DNA from: JABSOG01 sp041583135 | GTDB lineage: Bacteria > Pseudomonadota > Gammaproteobacteria > Enterobacterales > Alteromonadaceae | Reading direction: 5' to 3' | DNA: 64,000 nucleotides | NCBI GenBank assembly: GCA_041583135.1 | Contig: JBFHGJ010000013.1 | Location: 1 to 64,000, forward strand | Shown here: in pieces, positions 44,451 to 52,435 of the stretch | How positions within the stretch are numbered: position 1 is the first letter of the stretch | How the letters are laid out: each line of letters opens with the position of its first letter | Program-made: the position numbers and the translations under genes | The notes under the pieces: model-generated | The model's database searches: none | What the model saw: the letters and a program-made list of their open reading frames with translations, nothing else | What the model was told of the DNA's origin: nothing

Positions 44451-44741
44451 CCAACACCAAGCTAGAATCAACCTCCGCTACAACCCAACACCAAGCACAA
44501 ATCATCCACCTCTATCCACAACACCAAACGGGGCTGGAGTGTTTGATATTGGTGAACGCTCGCGTTCCCGTTATCAAACACTCCGGCCCCAGCTACGAAG
44601 AGCCCCAACGCCAAGCTCGAATAGACCTCCACTACAACCCAACACCAAGCTCGAATCTACCTCCGCTACAACCTCAACACCAAGCTCGAATCAACCTCCG
44701 CTACAACCCATCACCAAGCACAAATCAACCACCAACCCCAA
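44451..44741. repeat. 34-bp degenerate tandem repeats (seven units) interrupted by hairpin copy 2
   Basis: Units begin at 44451, 44485, 44518 (short), 44605, 44639, 44674 and 44708. Each has a core CCAACACCAAGCTCGAATC followed by AACCTCCGCTACAAC, with substitutions. The period is 33-35 bp, not a multiple of three. The translation therefore repeats in changing frames and a protein is unlikely. The second hairpin replaces the 3' part of the third unit. The repeats are adjacent without unique spacers, so this is not a CRISPR. Confidence 0.85.
44530..44590. repeat. 61-bp hairpin element, copy 2
   Basis: Arms 44530-44548 (GGGGCTGGAGTGTTTGATA) and 44572-44590. The loop and inner stem are identical to copy 1, which begins 154 bp earlier. 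Differences from copy 1 at arm positions 5, 6 and 7 all preserve pairing: T-A to C-G, C-G to T-G wobble, and G-T wobble to G-C. Confidence 0.9.
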
Positions 44742-44937
44742 CATACACAGGATCAACCCCCTTTAATACCCAATCTGCCCAATCCCAAAGCGGCTCCATC
44801 ACCTTCGGCCAATGCATCAATACCCAACCTAAACCAACAACAATTGCCGCAAATATTGCCAAGGTCAAAGCGCCGCCTGCTCTGCACTTTTTCGGGAAAA
44901 TATAAAATGCAGATCTTAAAAGACCAACAGATCCCAT
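44725..44937 (-). CDS. Possible small membrane protein on the opposite strand
   Basis: 70 residues: MGSVGLLRSAFYIFPKKCRA, then a hydrophobic helix (GGALTLAIFAAIVVGLGWVL) and a Trp-rich tail (EPLWDWADWVLKGVDPVYVG). The composition looks protein-like, with one helix after a KKCR basic flank. There is no clear Shine-Dalgarno sequence before ATG 44937; TTG 44943 is an alternative. Its 3' end runs into the tandem repeats. I do not recognise it. If not a gene, this stretch holds nothing else visible. Confidence 0.35.
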   Translation of the reverse strand: MGSVGLLRSAFYIFPKKCRAGGALTLAIFAAIVVGLGWVLMHWPKVMEPLWDWADWVLKGVDPVYVGVGG

Positions 44938-44981
44938 TACCAATCATTTTTTTCATCGTCATGCTCAGACGTCTTCACCCC

Positions 44982-45054
44982 GTAGTCAGGGCATTTATGC
45001 CCGCAAGAACCATCGACGGCAGCCCAATCATGCGCCCATAAATGGGCTAACTAC
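44982..45054. repeat. GTAG...CTAC palindromic element, copy 1
   Basis: A 73-bp element bounded by GTAG and CTAC. It contains two perfect hairpins: GGGCATTTATGCCC (44989-45002) and GCCCATAAATGGGC (45034-45047). REP/MITE-like. The same design recurs at 45073 and 46129. Confidence 0.85.
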
Positions 45055-45072
45055 AACAAAACGCGCCTTTTA

Positions 45073-45137
45073 TGGCATTTATGCCCGCAAACCCTCGATT
45101 AATCGCCCGACCATGCGCCTATAAATAGGCTAACTAC
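45073..45137. repeat. GTAG...CTAC palindromic element, copy 2 (left end degenerate)
   Basis: TGGCATTTATGCCCGC and GCCTATAAATAGGC (45117-45130), then TAACTAC. The GTAGTCA left end is lost. The middle CCCTCGATTAATCGCCCGA is nearly the same as in copy 3. Confidence 0.8.
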
Positions 45138-45168
45138 GGGCATCAATTGAATTAAATCACCATGATAT

Positions 45169-45192
45169 TTGACCAAAACTTATTGTGGTCAA
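45169..45192. promoter_or_regulatory. Operator-like palindrome upstream of the PRPP synthetase gene
   Basis: TTGACCA (45169-45175) and TGGTCAA (45186-45192) form a perfect inverted repeat with a 10-bp spacer, 39 bp before the ATG at 45232. The size and position suit a dimeric regulator. The regulator is unknown. Confidence 0.5.
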
Positions 45193-45231
45193 TAATTAAC
45201 CTTATGAATAACTTCCCTAAAAGGTGTGTTA

Positions 45232-46095
45232 ATGCTCAATGTTGAGCTGGTCAGTCAGCGCAGCGATGAGGTGGTTGTGCTCGAATTCAACGCCTTTACC
45301 TTTGCTGGCGGTGAGCAGCATATTCGCTTTAAACCAAGCCATTTTGTGCCTGACTCCATCAAAGTTTTTACACGACTAAACAACAGCGATGACATTTTAC
45401 AACTGCTGATGGCCATTGATGCGCTAAAAGCACAATTTGCCAATGTACCGTTATATTTGACTGCTCCATATCTGCCCTATGCGCGACAAGACCGGCGCTG
45501 TTATCCGGGCGAAGCATTTGGTTTAAAGGTGATGGCTGAGCTATTAAATGCTCTTAACTGCGCGCAGATCACTTTATTTGATGTGCATAGCCCTGTTGCC
45601 TTTGAGCATATTAACAATCTGGTCAGTATCAGCGCCGTCGATATCATTACCAACCAATCTAAGTTAACCAATTTATTACGCAGCGAGCAGCTTGTTGCCG
45701 TAGCGCCAGATAAAGGTGCTCAAGGCATTGTTTTGGCATTGGTCGAAAGGCTTGGATTGAGACAATATGTCCTTGGCAATAAAACCCGCGCGGCCGTTAA
45801 TGGTGAGGTGTTAGAAGTGGCCTTTAGCGGCGACGTTTTGGGCAAAAACTTGCTTATCGTCGATGATATTTGCGACGGCGGCAGAACCTTTATCGAAGCA
45901 GCCAAAGCGTTAAAGTCAATGGGCGCCAAATCTGTCTCTTTGTATATCACCCATGGCATATTCTCCGCTGGTTTAGCACCATTTGTTGGCCTTGTAGAGC
46001 ACATATACACCACAAATACAATCTGCGAGCAATATTCACTCACGTTACCACAAGGCGTAACGCTGGAGGTGTTTGATGTGACCCATATGGCATAG
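45232..46095 (+). CDS. prs: Divergent ribose-phosphate pyrophosphokinase (PRPP synthetase)
   Basis: 287-residue enzyme making PRPP from ribose-5-phosphate and ATP. It keeps APYLPYARQDRRCYPGEAFG (catalytic/flexible loop region), LFDVHSP, AVAPDKGAQGI and the PRPP-binding loop LLIVDDICDGGRTFIEAA. It is shorter than the housekeeping Prs (about 315) and its N-terminus (MLNVELVSQRSDEVVVLEF) is unlike it, resembling the phage-type/NAD-salvage-linked Prs branch. I chose ATG 45232 with AAGG at 45221-45224; GTG 45226 is also in frame. It is flanked on both sides by repeat elements, and no nadV neighbour is present, so a moved or acquired paralogue is likely. Confidence 0.88.
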   Translation: MLNVELVSQRSDEVVVLEFNAFTFAGGEQHIRFKPSHFVPDSIKVFTRLNNSDDILQLLMAIDALKAQFANVPLYLTAPYLPYARQDRRCYPGEAFGLKVMAELLNALNCAQITLFDVHSPVAFEHINNLVSISAVDIITNQSKLTNLLRSEQLVAVAPDKGAQGIVLALVERLGLRQYVLGNKTRAAVNGEVLEVAFSGDVLGKNLLIVDDICDGGRTFIEAAKALKSMGAKSVSLYITHGIFSAGLAPFVGLVEHIYTTNTICEQYSLTLPQGVTLEVFDVTHMA

Positions 46096-46128
46096 CACCG
46101 GCAATTGCTCCTGCATTACCTTCACCTC

Positions 46129-46200
46129 GTAGTCAGGGCATTTATGCCCGCAAACCCTCGATTAACCGCCCGAACATGCGCCTATAAATAGGCTAACTAC
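46129..46200. repeat. GTAG...CTAC palindromic element, copy 3
   Basis: A 72-bp element with GGGCATTTATGCCC and GCCTATAAATAGGC hairpins and GTAG/CTAC ends. Directly adjacent are GCCGTA/TACGGC (46202-46216) and GCCATCGC/GCGATGGC (46215-46233), further REP-like stems. They lie at the 3' end of the lysine operon. Confidence 0.85.
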
Positions 46201-46241
46201 AGCCGTAAGCTACGGCCATCGCTTCGCGATGGCGAATCTGG

Positions 46242-47363
46242 TTAATCGCCTTGGGGCAATTCAAAATATTGATAAAACACCTTGTATAGCTCGGCACCTT
46301 GCAACAGCGCGCTAGAGGCGTTGTGCAGTATTGGAATGGCGTCACCGGGTAAAGTTACCGTGGTGAGCACATCATCTTCGCCATATTTGTCGATGTTTAA
46401 AAACCTTGCCAAAGGTTCGCCTGCCGGGAGCACTTCGCCAAAGGGCGCTTTATACTCCACCAGCCCGCCTTTGGGTGCATAAACGATTTTGTAGTCTTTT
46501 AAATAGCAGCCATAACGCGTCATATTCAAAGGCTTATAGTGACAGCCACTTAACACGTTCATATGGCTTAAATAGCTCATCAGGCTGTCGCAATCATGCT
46601 CGGCGGCTTCAAGATCGATCATTTCCTCAGAGCCAAGCTCTACGGTATATGATTGCTGCATGACCTCTAGCTGTCGGCCTTTTTCAGCAAAGGCGTTTGA
46701 AAGTGTCCACCAAGGTACAAAACACGCCTCATCTAAGGCGCCGTCAAATTCGTTGGGAATAAGCAGCACATGGGGAATATTAAAGTAGCTCGCCTGCGCT
46801 TTGGCATACTCCGGCACATACAAATGTTTGCTCGACTCGGGGCCGGTGTGTAAATCGAGCACTATGTCGGCCTCAAGTGCCATTTGTTGTAGACTGTAGC
46901 ACAATCTACGGGCGGTACTTAGGCCAAATGGATTGGCCATCGCCGTTTTAAGCGACTCTCTTAATTTGGCACGAAAGCGGGTTTTAATGTCTTGTTCACT
47001 GGCGTCGATATTACGACCGACAAATTCGTCCAAAAACGACAGATCACAATGATACATGCGGTTCCAGTTTACGCCGGTTACCGGGTCAAAGCGGCCATAG
47101 GTATAGTCGCCGGATTTTTGATTTAAACCAATCGGGTTGGCTTGCGGCACTATGGTCATCTCGCCGCATATTTCAATTTGCGAGAGCCGTTCAAGTAGCT
47201 GATAAATAACCGCATTACCTTGTAACTCCGCGCCATGAAGATTGGCCTGAATATACACCTTAGGTCCGGGGTTAACACCTTTGACTTTAAATATGGTGAT
47301 CTTGTGATCATGCCCACTAATGGCCTCGCCAACACTGATCTGTTGCTTTTGAATAACCGACAT
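46242..47363 (-). CDS. Succinylglutamate desuccinylase/aspartoacylase-family zinc hydrolase
   Basis: 373-residue cytoplasmic metallohydrolase of the M14-like AstE/AspA family. Zinc ligands are visible in IQANLHGAELQGNAVIYQL (His and Glu) and VLDLHTGPESS (His), and the catalytic Glu candidate is in YTVELGSEEMIDLE. The C-terminal region (about 300-373) is a beta-sandwich (GGLVEYKAPFGEVLPAGEPL). It is the last gene of a lysine-riboswitch operon that encodes DapD but no DapE. It could therefore serve as N-succinyl-LL-diaminopimelate desuccinylase, or another amide hydrolase. This role is inferred from context only. It lies 9 bp after the decarboxylase gene. Confidence 0.85.
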   Translation of the reverse strand: MSVIQKQQISVGEAISGHDHKITIFKVKGVNPGPKVYIQANLHGAELQGNAVIYQLLERLSQIEICGEMTIVPQANPIGLNQKSGDYTYGRFDPVTGVNWNRMYHCDLSFLDEFVGRNIDASEQDIKTRFRAKLRESLKTAMANPFGLSTARRLCYSLQQMALEADIVLDLHTGPESSKHLYVPEYAKAQASYFNIPHVLLIPNEFDGALDEACFVPWWTLSNAFAEKGRQLEVMQQSYTVELGSEEMIDLEAAEHDCDSLMSYLSHMNVLSGCHYKPLNMTRYGCYLKDYKIVYAPKGGLVEYKAPFGEVLPAGEPLARFLNIDKYGEDDVLTTVTLPGDAIPILHNASSALLQGAELYKVFYQYFELPQGD

Positions 47364-47372
47364 GCCCTACTC

Positions 47373-48581
47373 CTACCTTAACCAACTCGAAGCGTCTTGC
47401 GCTTCACGTAATACTTCAATTTGCCCTTGGTAAACCACCGCCTCACCGGGCAACGTATGACACAGAAAAAACGGCATACTTTCAGTGAAACCATAGGCCC
47501 CGCATTGTGAAAAGATCAGATGGTCGTTTGCCCCGATATCCGCCGGTAAATCAAACACCCCGAGTTTATCCAGCCCTGTACATAGCGGGCCGTAAACGGC
47601 CTGTTCAATAAGTGCAGCGTCACTTTGCCGCTTAAGTGTGGCAGGAAATGCCTGACCTGCAATAGCCGGACGCATTAAATGATTCACCCCACCGGCCATG
47701 ATCAATTGATGCTGACCACTGTTGTGTTTTTGCTCAACCACTGGACACACGTAGTAGCCGAATTGGCCGATGGCATAGCGTCCTAGTTCCATCCACAAAG
47801 ACCTCGCATAGGTTTTCGATTTCGCTTGCGCAAGTGCCGTTTCAACATCACGCCAATCAAGGGCTTGGCTTTCGTCGTCATACGCAATACCAAGGCCGCC
47901 GCCTAAGTCCAGCACTTGATAATCCAGCCCTAATTTGTCGGCAAGCCCATTGAGCGGCTCGCTCATCGCTTGCCACAGTTCGCTAAGCCTTTGTGCACTG
48001 AGAACATTGCCCCACTGAAAGATGTGCAACCCTTTTACCTCAACACCTTTGAGTTCGTCCAAATCAATCGCAAGCCAATCTTCTGCCGACATCCCAAATG
48101 GTGTAACCGCACAACCGCCAAGCGGATTATGACGGCCGTCTTCTTCATCCCAGCGCAACTGCACTCTGAGCAGCACTTGTGGGGTGAAATCAACCTCAGC
48201 GGCCAAAGCGTTTAAGTCATTTAGCTGACCAATACTTTCAACCACATAAGTTCTAACCCCCTGCTGCAAAAAGTAGCTCAGTTGCTTTGGTGATTTGGCA
48301 GGGCCGGTATTTAAAATACGTTCAGGCGCAACGCCTTGAGCCAGCACCTGATTTAACTCGCCCACGCTGGCAACATCAAAATTAAAGCCGTTGTTGGCCA
48401 GCACCTGAATGACTTTTGACAAAGGGTTTGCCTTTACCGCATACCAGAGCTTAACGTCTGCCTTAGCCAGTTGTTTAATATGCTGCTCAAACCGGTCTAA
48501 ATCGTAAACAAAAAACGGCGCGTCAAACTGCCGACATAGCGTATCGATGGCATTGGTTATAGACTCTGGTAAGGCGGTCAT
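47373..48581 (-). CDS. Type III PLP-dependent decarboxylase, LysA-like
   Basis: 402-residue enzyme of the alanine racemase-fold decarboxylase group (diaminopimelate, ornithine and related decarboxylases). The PLP Lys is in LWYAVKANPLSKV (near residue 50). Further sites are ILNTGPAKSPKQL, LDLGGGLGIAYDDES, WMELGRYAIGQFGYYV (the EPGR equivalent) and the substrate-side YGPLCTGLDKLG. Placement in the lysine operon favours meso-diaminopimelate decarboxylase. The ELGR/LCTGLD variants also occur in side branches acting on other amino acids. The ATG overlaps the dapD stop (TGATG). Confidence 0.85.
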   Translation of the reverse strand: MTALPESITNAIDTLCRQFDAPFFVYDLDRFEQHIKQLAKADVKLWYAVKANPLSKVIQVLANNGFNFDVASVGELNQVLAQGVAPERILNTGPAKSPKQLSYFLQQGVRTYVVESIGQLNDLNALAAEVDFTPQVLLRVQLRWDEEDGRHNPLGGCAVTPFGMSAEDWLAIDLDELKGVEVKGLHIFQWGNVLSAQRLSELWQAMSEPLNGLADKLGLDYQVLDLGGGLGIAYDDESQALDWRDVETALAQAKSKTYARSLWMELGRYAIGQFGYYVCPVVEQKHNSGQHQLIMAGGVNHLMRPAIAGQAFPATLKRQSDAALIEQAVYGPLCTGLDKLGVFDLPADIGANDHLIFSQCGAYGFTESMPFFLCHTLPGEAVVYQGQIEVLREAQDASSWLR

Positions 48582-49330
48582 CAGCGTAATACCTCTTCAA
48601 GTTCCAGTGCGGCGTCAGAGCGCTCGTCACGATATTTGACAATCATCGGGCAAGACAGCGACAAACCTTGCGCTTTAGCCCATGGTGTATTTACTGGGCG
48701 CGCGCCGGGCACTACAACCGCGCCTTCAGGAATTGGCGCACCTTTTGGCAATACGGTTTCATTAACACAGTCATAGACGGCAATCGCAGCAGATAACGAC
48801 ACGCCCGGCGCTATCACTGCGCGACGACCGACGATCACGCCCTCAACCAAGACAGCGCCTGCGCCGATAAAGGCGTCGTCTTCTACCACAACAGGGTTGG
48901 CACCAATAGGCTCCAGCACGCCACCAATTTGTACACCGGCACTAACGTGAACGTTTTTGCCGATTTGTGCGCACGAACCAATCAACGCGTGTGAATCAAC
49001 CATGCTGCCAGTATCAACAAAAGCGCCGATATTGATGTAGGCCGGCGGCATGATGATCACGCCCGGTGCCACATAGGCACCACGTCTAACCGCAGAACCA
49101 CCGGGCACTAAGCGCACGTTGTCCTCGGTAGTGAACTGCCTAGGCGGCAAATTGCCTTTATCGACAAACCCTTGATAAGCCCTTTCATAGTTGCTGTTGG
49201 CACCCGCTTTAAAGGCGTCTAAAATCGCCTCTTTGGCAAAGGTGTTGGCTTCCCATTGACCTTGTTCGTTGCGGTTGGCCGCGCGCACTTCGCCGCGCTC
49301 TAATTGATCTAAAATGATTTCCCAGCTCAT
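48581..49330 (-). CDS. dapD: DapD, tetrahydrodipicolinate N-succinyltransferase
   Basis: 249-residue left-handed beta-helix acyltransferase that succinylates tetrahydrodipicolinate. The N-terminal helical part ends near PRQFTTEDNVRLVPGGSAVR. Hexapeptide repeats run from about residue 80 to 200 (AYVAPGVIIMPPAYINIGAF, GSMVDSHALIGSCAQIGKNV, GGVLEPIGANPVVVEDDAFI). VDSHALIGSCAQIGKNVH is the family signature. It is about 25 residues shorter than E. coli DapD at the N-terminus. It overlaps dapA by 4 bp. Confidence 0.93.
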   Translation of the reverse strand: MSWEIILDQLERGEVRAANRNEQGQWEANTFAKEAILDAFKAGANSNYERAYQGFVDKGNLPPRQFTTEDNVRLVPGGSAVRRGAYVAPGVIIMPPAYINIGAFVDTGSMVDSHALIGSCAQIGKNVHVSAGVQIGGVLEPIGANPVVVEDDAFIGAGAVLVEGVIVGRRAVIAPGVSLSAAIAVYDCVNETVLPKGAPIPEGAVVVPGARPVNTPWAKAQGLSLSCPMIVKYRDERSDAALELEEVLR

Positions 49331-50271
49331 TGCAGTGACTCCTGTGTGGTAAAACTGTGATTAACTGATTGACCGGCGGCAGCCAAATCTGCCATCCAGC
49401 TTTGAATGGATTGGTCGGCATCGACCAGAGAGACATCACTATCGACCTCTAAGTGCGTCAATGGCGAACGTAAAATCGGCGTACCGATAGTTTCAAGTTG
49501 GTGCATCAATACCTTAACCGGTATCGGGTTAGCCGCAACGCCAAGGCGGTCTAAGGCGTAAGACCAGCGTTGTTCAATAGGCGCATCGAGGTTGGTCAAG
49601 TGATAAGCGACATAATCATGGGTTGCTTGTGGCCAGGCATTGGAACACACTGACACCAACCCTTTGGCATTGAGCTGAGCGTGCTGCGGAAACAGGCCAT
49701 CGTCACCACTATACATGGCAACATGAGGGCAAGCTTCGCTATATTGTGCAAAGCGCGCTAAATCGCCACTGGCTTCTTTCATCGCCCAAAAATTGTCGTA
49801 CTCAGTCAGTGCACCCAGCGCTTCAACATCCAGGTTTAGCCCGGTACGCGATGGCACGTTGTAAATCATGCAAGGTTTGGTCGCTGCGCCAAGCAACTCG
49901 CTAAACCACTGAATTTGGCCGTTTTTGCCCGGCCTTGCATACATGGGTGAAGCCAACAGATAAGCGTCGATTTGCAGCGCGTTACATCGCTCAATCCAGC
50001 TTACCTGATGTGCCAAATCAAACCCGCCGACAGCGACCATCAAGGGCACCTGTGGCTCTAACCCAACCACAAACTCGACAATGTTCTGATGCTCTTGTGT
50101 GCTCAATGCCAACCCTTCGCCCGTACTACCAAGCAGCAAAATACCGTTTTGCGCCTGCTGCTGTTGCGCCACCAATGCCTTAAGTGAGGCGTAATCGACT
50201 TGCCCCTGCTCGGTCATCGGGGTGATCAGGGCGGTCCATAGCGGGTATTCGTTTAAGTTAAAACGAGACAT
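49327..50271 (-). CDS. dapA: DapA, 4-hydroxy-tetrahydrodipicolinate synthase
   Basis: 314-residue TIM-barrel aldolase condensing pyruvate with aspartate semialdehyde. The Schiff-base Lys is in FWAMKEASGDLARF, the catalytic Tyr in CMIYNVPSRTGLNLD, and the Thr pair in LLLGSTGEGLALS. The chain is about 20 residues longer than E. coli DapA, mainly at the C-terminus (DADQSIQSWMADLAAAGQ). One base separates it from the dapB stop. The operon context supports the exact function. Confidence 0.93.
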   Translation of the reverse strand: MSRFNLNEYPLWTALITPMTEQGQVDYASLKALVAQQQQAQNGILLLGSTGEGLALSTQEHQNIVEFVVGLEPQVPLMVAVGGFDLAHQVSWIERCNALQIDAYLLASPMYARPGKNGQIQWFSELLGAATKPCMIYNVPSRTGLNLDVEALGALTEYDNFWAMKEASGDLARFAQYSEACPHVAMYSGDDGLFPQHAQLNAKGLVSVCSNAWPQATHDYVAYHLTNLDAPIEQRWSYALDRLGVAANPIPVKVLMHQLETIGTPILRSPLTHLEVDSDVSLVDADQSIQSWMADLAAAGQSVNHSFTTQESLQ

Positions 50272-50272
50272 G

Positions 50273-50986
50273 TTAAAAGGCTCCTTCGCTCATTTGTACG
50301 GTGGCTAAATGGTTGTCTACCAATGCCGAAAAAGGATGTGCGCCAAAAGGCACGTTCGATAGGTTTGCCGCCGCCCAAAGCGCGCCTTGGGCAAACAAGG
50401 CGCGATCTTTGGCTTCGTGGCGTATTTCAATTTGTTCAAACTCGGTTTCGACAAACAGCTGATGTAAACCTTTGACGTCACCTTCGCGTATCGACTCAAT
50501 GTCACAATCATGGCCCAACCAATCGCGCCATGAGATTGCCGTGCCACTTGGCGCATCGAGCTTGTTGGTATGGTGAGTTTCGCTGATACGATAGCTCGGC
50601 TGGCCGTAAAGCAGCGGGCTTTGTCCTAGAATTTGCAAGCAACGACGCACTAGGTTCATGCCAAGACTAAAGTTATGAGACAAAACCCAGCGCGACTGGC
50701 TGTTATTGATTTGCGCCCACAGTGCCCTTGACCAGTGATAACCTGTGGTGCCACAGACTACGTGCACACCCGACTCAAGCAATACAGGCACGATATCGCC
50801 CATTGCCGTAGGCGGCACAAACACGATGGCAACATCTACACCCTGCAAGGCTTGTGCACTTATCGGGTTATCTTGATCAAACACACCAGAAAGGCTTGCA
50901 ACAGTCGATTGTTCAATTAGCTCAACCACCGCACTACCGGTGCGACCATTGCCAATCACAGCGATGTTCAACGGCGAATCACTCAT
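50273..50986 (-). CDS. dapB: DapB, 4-hydroxy-tetrahydrodipicolinate reductase
   Basis: 237-residue NAD(P)H-dependent reductase. The Rossmann motif is IAVIGNGRTGSAVVELIEQ. The middle has VHVVCGTTGYHWSRALWAQI and SHNFSLGMNLVRRCLQIL, and the catalytic region is ISETHHTNKLDAPSGTAISW with its His-His-x-x-Lys. It is shorter than E. coli DapB (273), with a reduced N-terminal region (GNGRTG rather than GAGGRMG). The frame is open to 51088, but ATG 50986 begins the Rossmann fold and overlaps the lysC stop by 8 bp. Confidence 0.93.
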   Translation of the reverse strand: MSDSPLNIAVIGNGRTGSAVVELIEQSTVASLSGVFDQDNPISAQALQGVDVAIVFVPPTAMGDIVPVLLESGVHVVCGTTGYHWSRALWAQINNSQSRWVLSHNFSLGMNLVRRCLQILGQSPLLYGQPSYRISETHHTNKLDAPSGTAISWRDWLGHDCDIESIREGDVKGLHQLFVETEFEQIEIRHEAKDRALFAQGALWAAANLSNVPFGAHPFSALVDNHLATVQMSEGAF

Positions 50987-52340
50987 GGCATTCACCTTGT
51001 TCAAACAACGCACGATGTAGCGTGTTGACAACATCATTGGCTTCGTTTTGTTCAACCAAAAAGCACAGGTTGTGACTTGAGGCGCCATGGCAGATCAGAC
51101 GCAGATTATAAGGCGCCAATAGACTGAACAATTGCGCAGAAACGCCCGCTTGCTGCTCTAGGTTGTTGCCAACCAGAGCAACCAGCGCCAGTTGCTGCTC
51201 GATTTTTACCTCACAGATCTCGCGCAGTTCGGCAAGCGCCGATTCTGTCAATTCAGCCTGCTTAGAACCGACATCATCGAGCGTTAACGCAACGCTGACC
51301 TCAGAGGTGGTCACCAAATCGACACTGATCTTGTGCTTGGCCAAAATGCTAAATACCTGCGCTAAAAAGCCGTGACGATGGAGCATGTTAAGGCTAGTCA
51401 CAGTCACCAGCGTTTGCTGATTGCGCACTGCTAGAGCACGGTAGTTGGGGGCACTGTCAACAACATTGCGGATCCAAGTTCCGCCCTGCTCCGGGGCCTT
51501 TGATGAACCGACAAACACAGCGATATCACGACGGATCGCAGGCCATAATGTCGAGGGGTGTAATACTTTAGCGCCGAAGGTCGAAAGCTCAGCCGCTTCG
51601 ATAAAGCTTATCTCATCGATGGCATAAGCATTTTGCACCACGCGCGGATCGGTCGTATAAATGCCTTTTACGTCTGTCCATATCTCCACTGCTTGTGCGC
51701 CTAAAGCTTCAGCAAAAAGGGCCGCGCTATAATCGCTACCGCCTCTGCCGAGCGTTGTGATATTACCGCGACTGTCAGCGCCGATAAAACCTTGCGTAAC
51801 AACAATGCCGTGCTCGGTCAAAGGCGCTATCAAAGCTTGTGCACGGCTGGCAATTTGTTCTATATCCGGCTGGGCACGGCCAAACTGGCTATCGGTCAGC
51901 ATCACTTCGGTGGCATCAAACCAATGGGCATTGGCGCCGCGTTCGCACAACAGCTGTGTGAATAAGGTCGAAGACAAACGCTCGCCAAATGACAAGATCT
52001 CATCGGCCAATTGCAGGCTATAGCACTGCGAAATATGCTCCACGGCAGAGTGTAACGCCAAAAGCAACGAGTCAATGGCTTGGCTAGCGTGTTCATTATC
52101 ACTGATATCCGCCATCACAGTTTTGTGATGCTGGCCAATTTCCGCCAGCAGCGTAGCACGGTGTTCGGCGCTACTGTCTTTACTGCCAAGCAAAACGAGC
52201 TTATTGGTAATACCCGAGCAAGCACTCAGTACCACCACTGAAATATTGTCATTGTTTAACACGATATCGGCGCAACGAGACATCGCCGCAAGGTCGGCCA
52301 TACTGGTGCCGCCAAATTTGGCAACATGTAGTGTGTTCAT
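50979..52340 (-). CDS. lysC: LysC-type aspartate kinase
   Basis: 453-residue monofunctional aspartokinase, resembling the lysine-sensitive AKIII of E. coli (449). The kinase domain starts MNTLHVAKFGGTSMADL, with VVVLSACSGITNKLV, GFIGADSRGNITTLGRGGSD and EIWTDVKGIYTTDPRVV. Tandem ACT domains occupy about 310-453 (LVTVTSLNMLHRHGFLAQVF, LVALVGNNLEQQAGV). It is the first gene of the operon, downstream of a lysine riboswitch and a leader ORF, consistent with feedback by lysine at RNA and protein level. The Shine-Dalgarno sequence is weak (GGATC). Confidence 0.95.
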   Translation of the reverse strand: MNTLHVAKFGGTSMADLAAMSRCADIVLNNDNISVVVLSACSGITNKLVLLGSKDSSAEHRATLLAEIGQHHKTVMADISDNEHASQAIDSLLLALHSAVEHISQCYSLQLADEILSFGERLSSTLFTQLLCERGANAHWFDATEVMLTDSQFGRAQPDIEQIASRAQALIAPLTEHGIVVTQGFIGADSRGNITTLGRGGSDYSAALFAEALGAQAVEIWTDVKGIYTTDPRVVQNAYAIDEISFIEAAELSTFGAKVLHPSTLWPAIRRDIAVFVGSSKAPEQGGTWIRNVVDSAPNYRALAVRNQQTLVTVTSLNMLHRHGFLAQVFSILAKHKISVDLVTTSEVSVALTLDDVGSKQAELTESALAELREICEVKIEQQLALVALVGNNLEQQAGVSAQLFSLLAPYNLRLICHGASSHNLCFLVEQNEANDVVNTLHRALFEQGECHE

Positions 52341-52435
52341 TTTTTATAAGATCCAAAATTCAAGCAACAGAAAAGGCGCTCGCCCAGTTGAGCAAACATG
52401 TATTTTTAACGCTTTGGTAATTAATTCTTTCTAAT

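Noticed and set aside
44451..44741. CRISPR array
   Set aside because: The repeats are directly adjacent and degenerate along their whole length, with no unique spacers and no cas genes in the window.
44389..44905. Two overlapping plus-strand open frames (44389-44766 and 44543-44905) with Pro/Thr/Ser-rich repeats
   Set aside because: They translate the hairpins and 34-bp repeats. The period is not a multiple of three, the same peptide appears in different frames and there is no Shine-Dalgarno sequence, so they are by-products of the repeats.
50987..51088. DapB start at 51088
   Set aside because: The extra 34 residues are antisense-like lysC coding sequence in another frame. The Rossmann motif begins right after ATG 50986.
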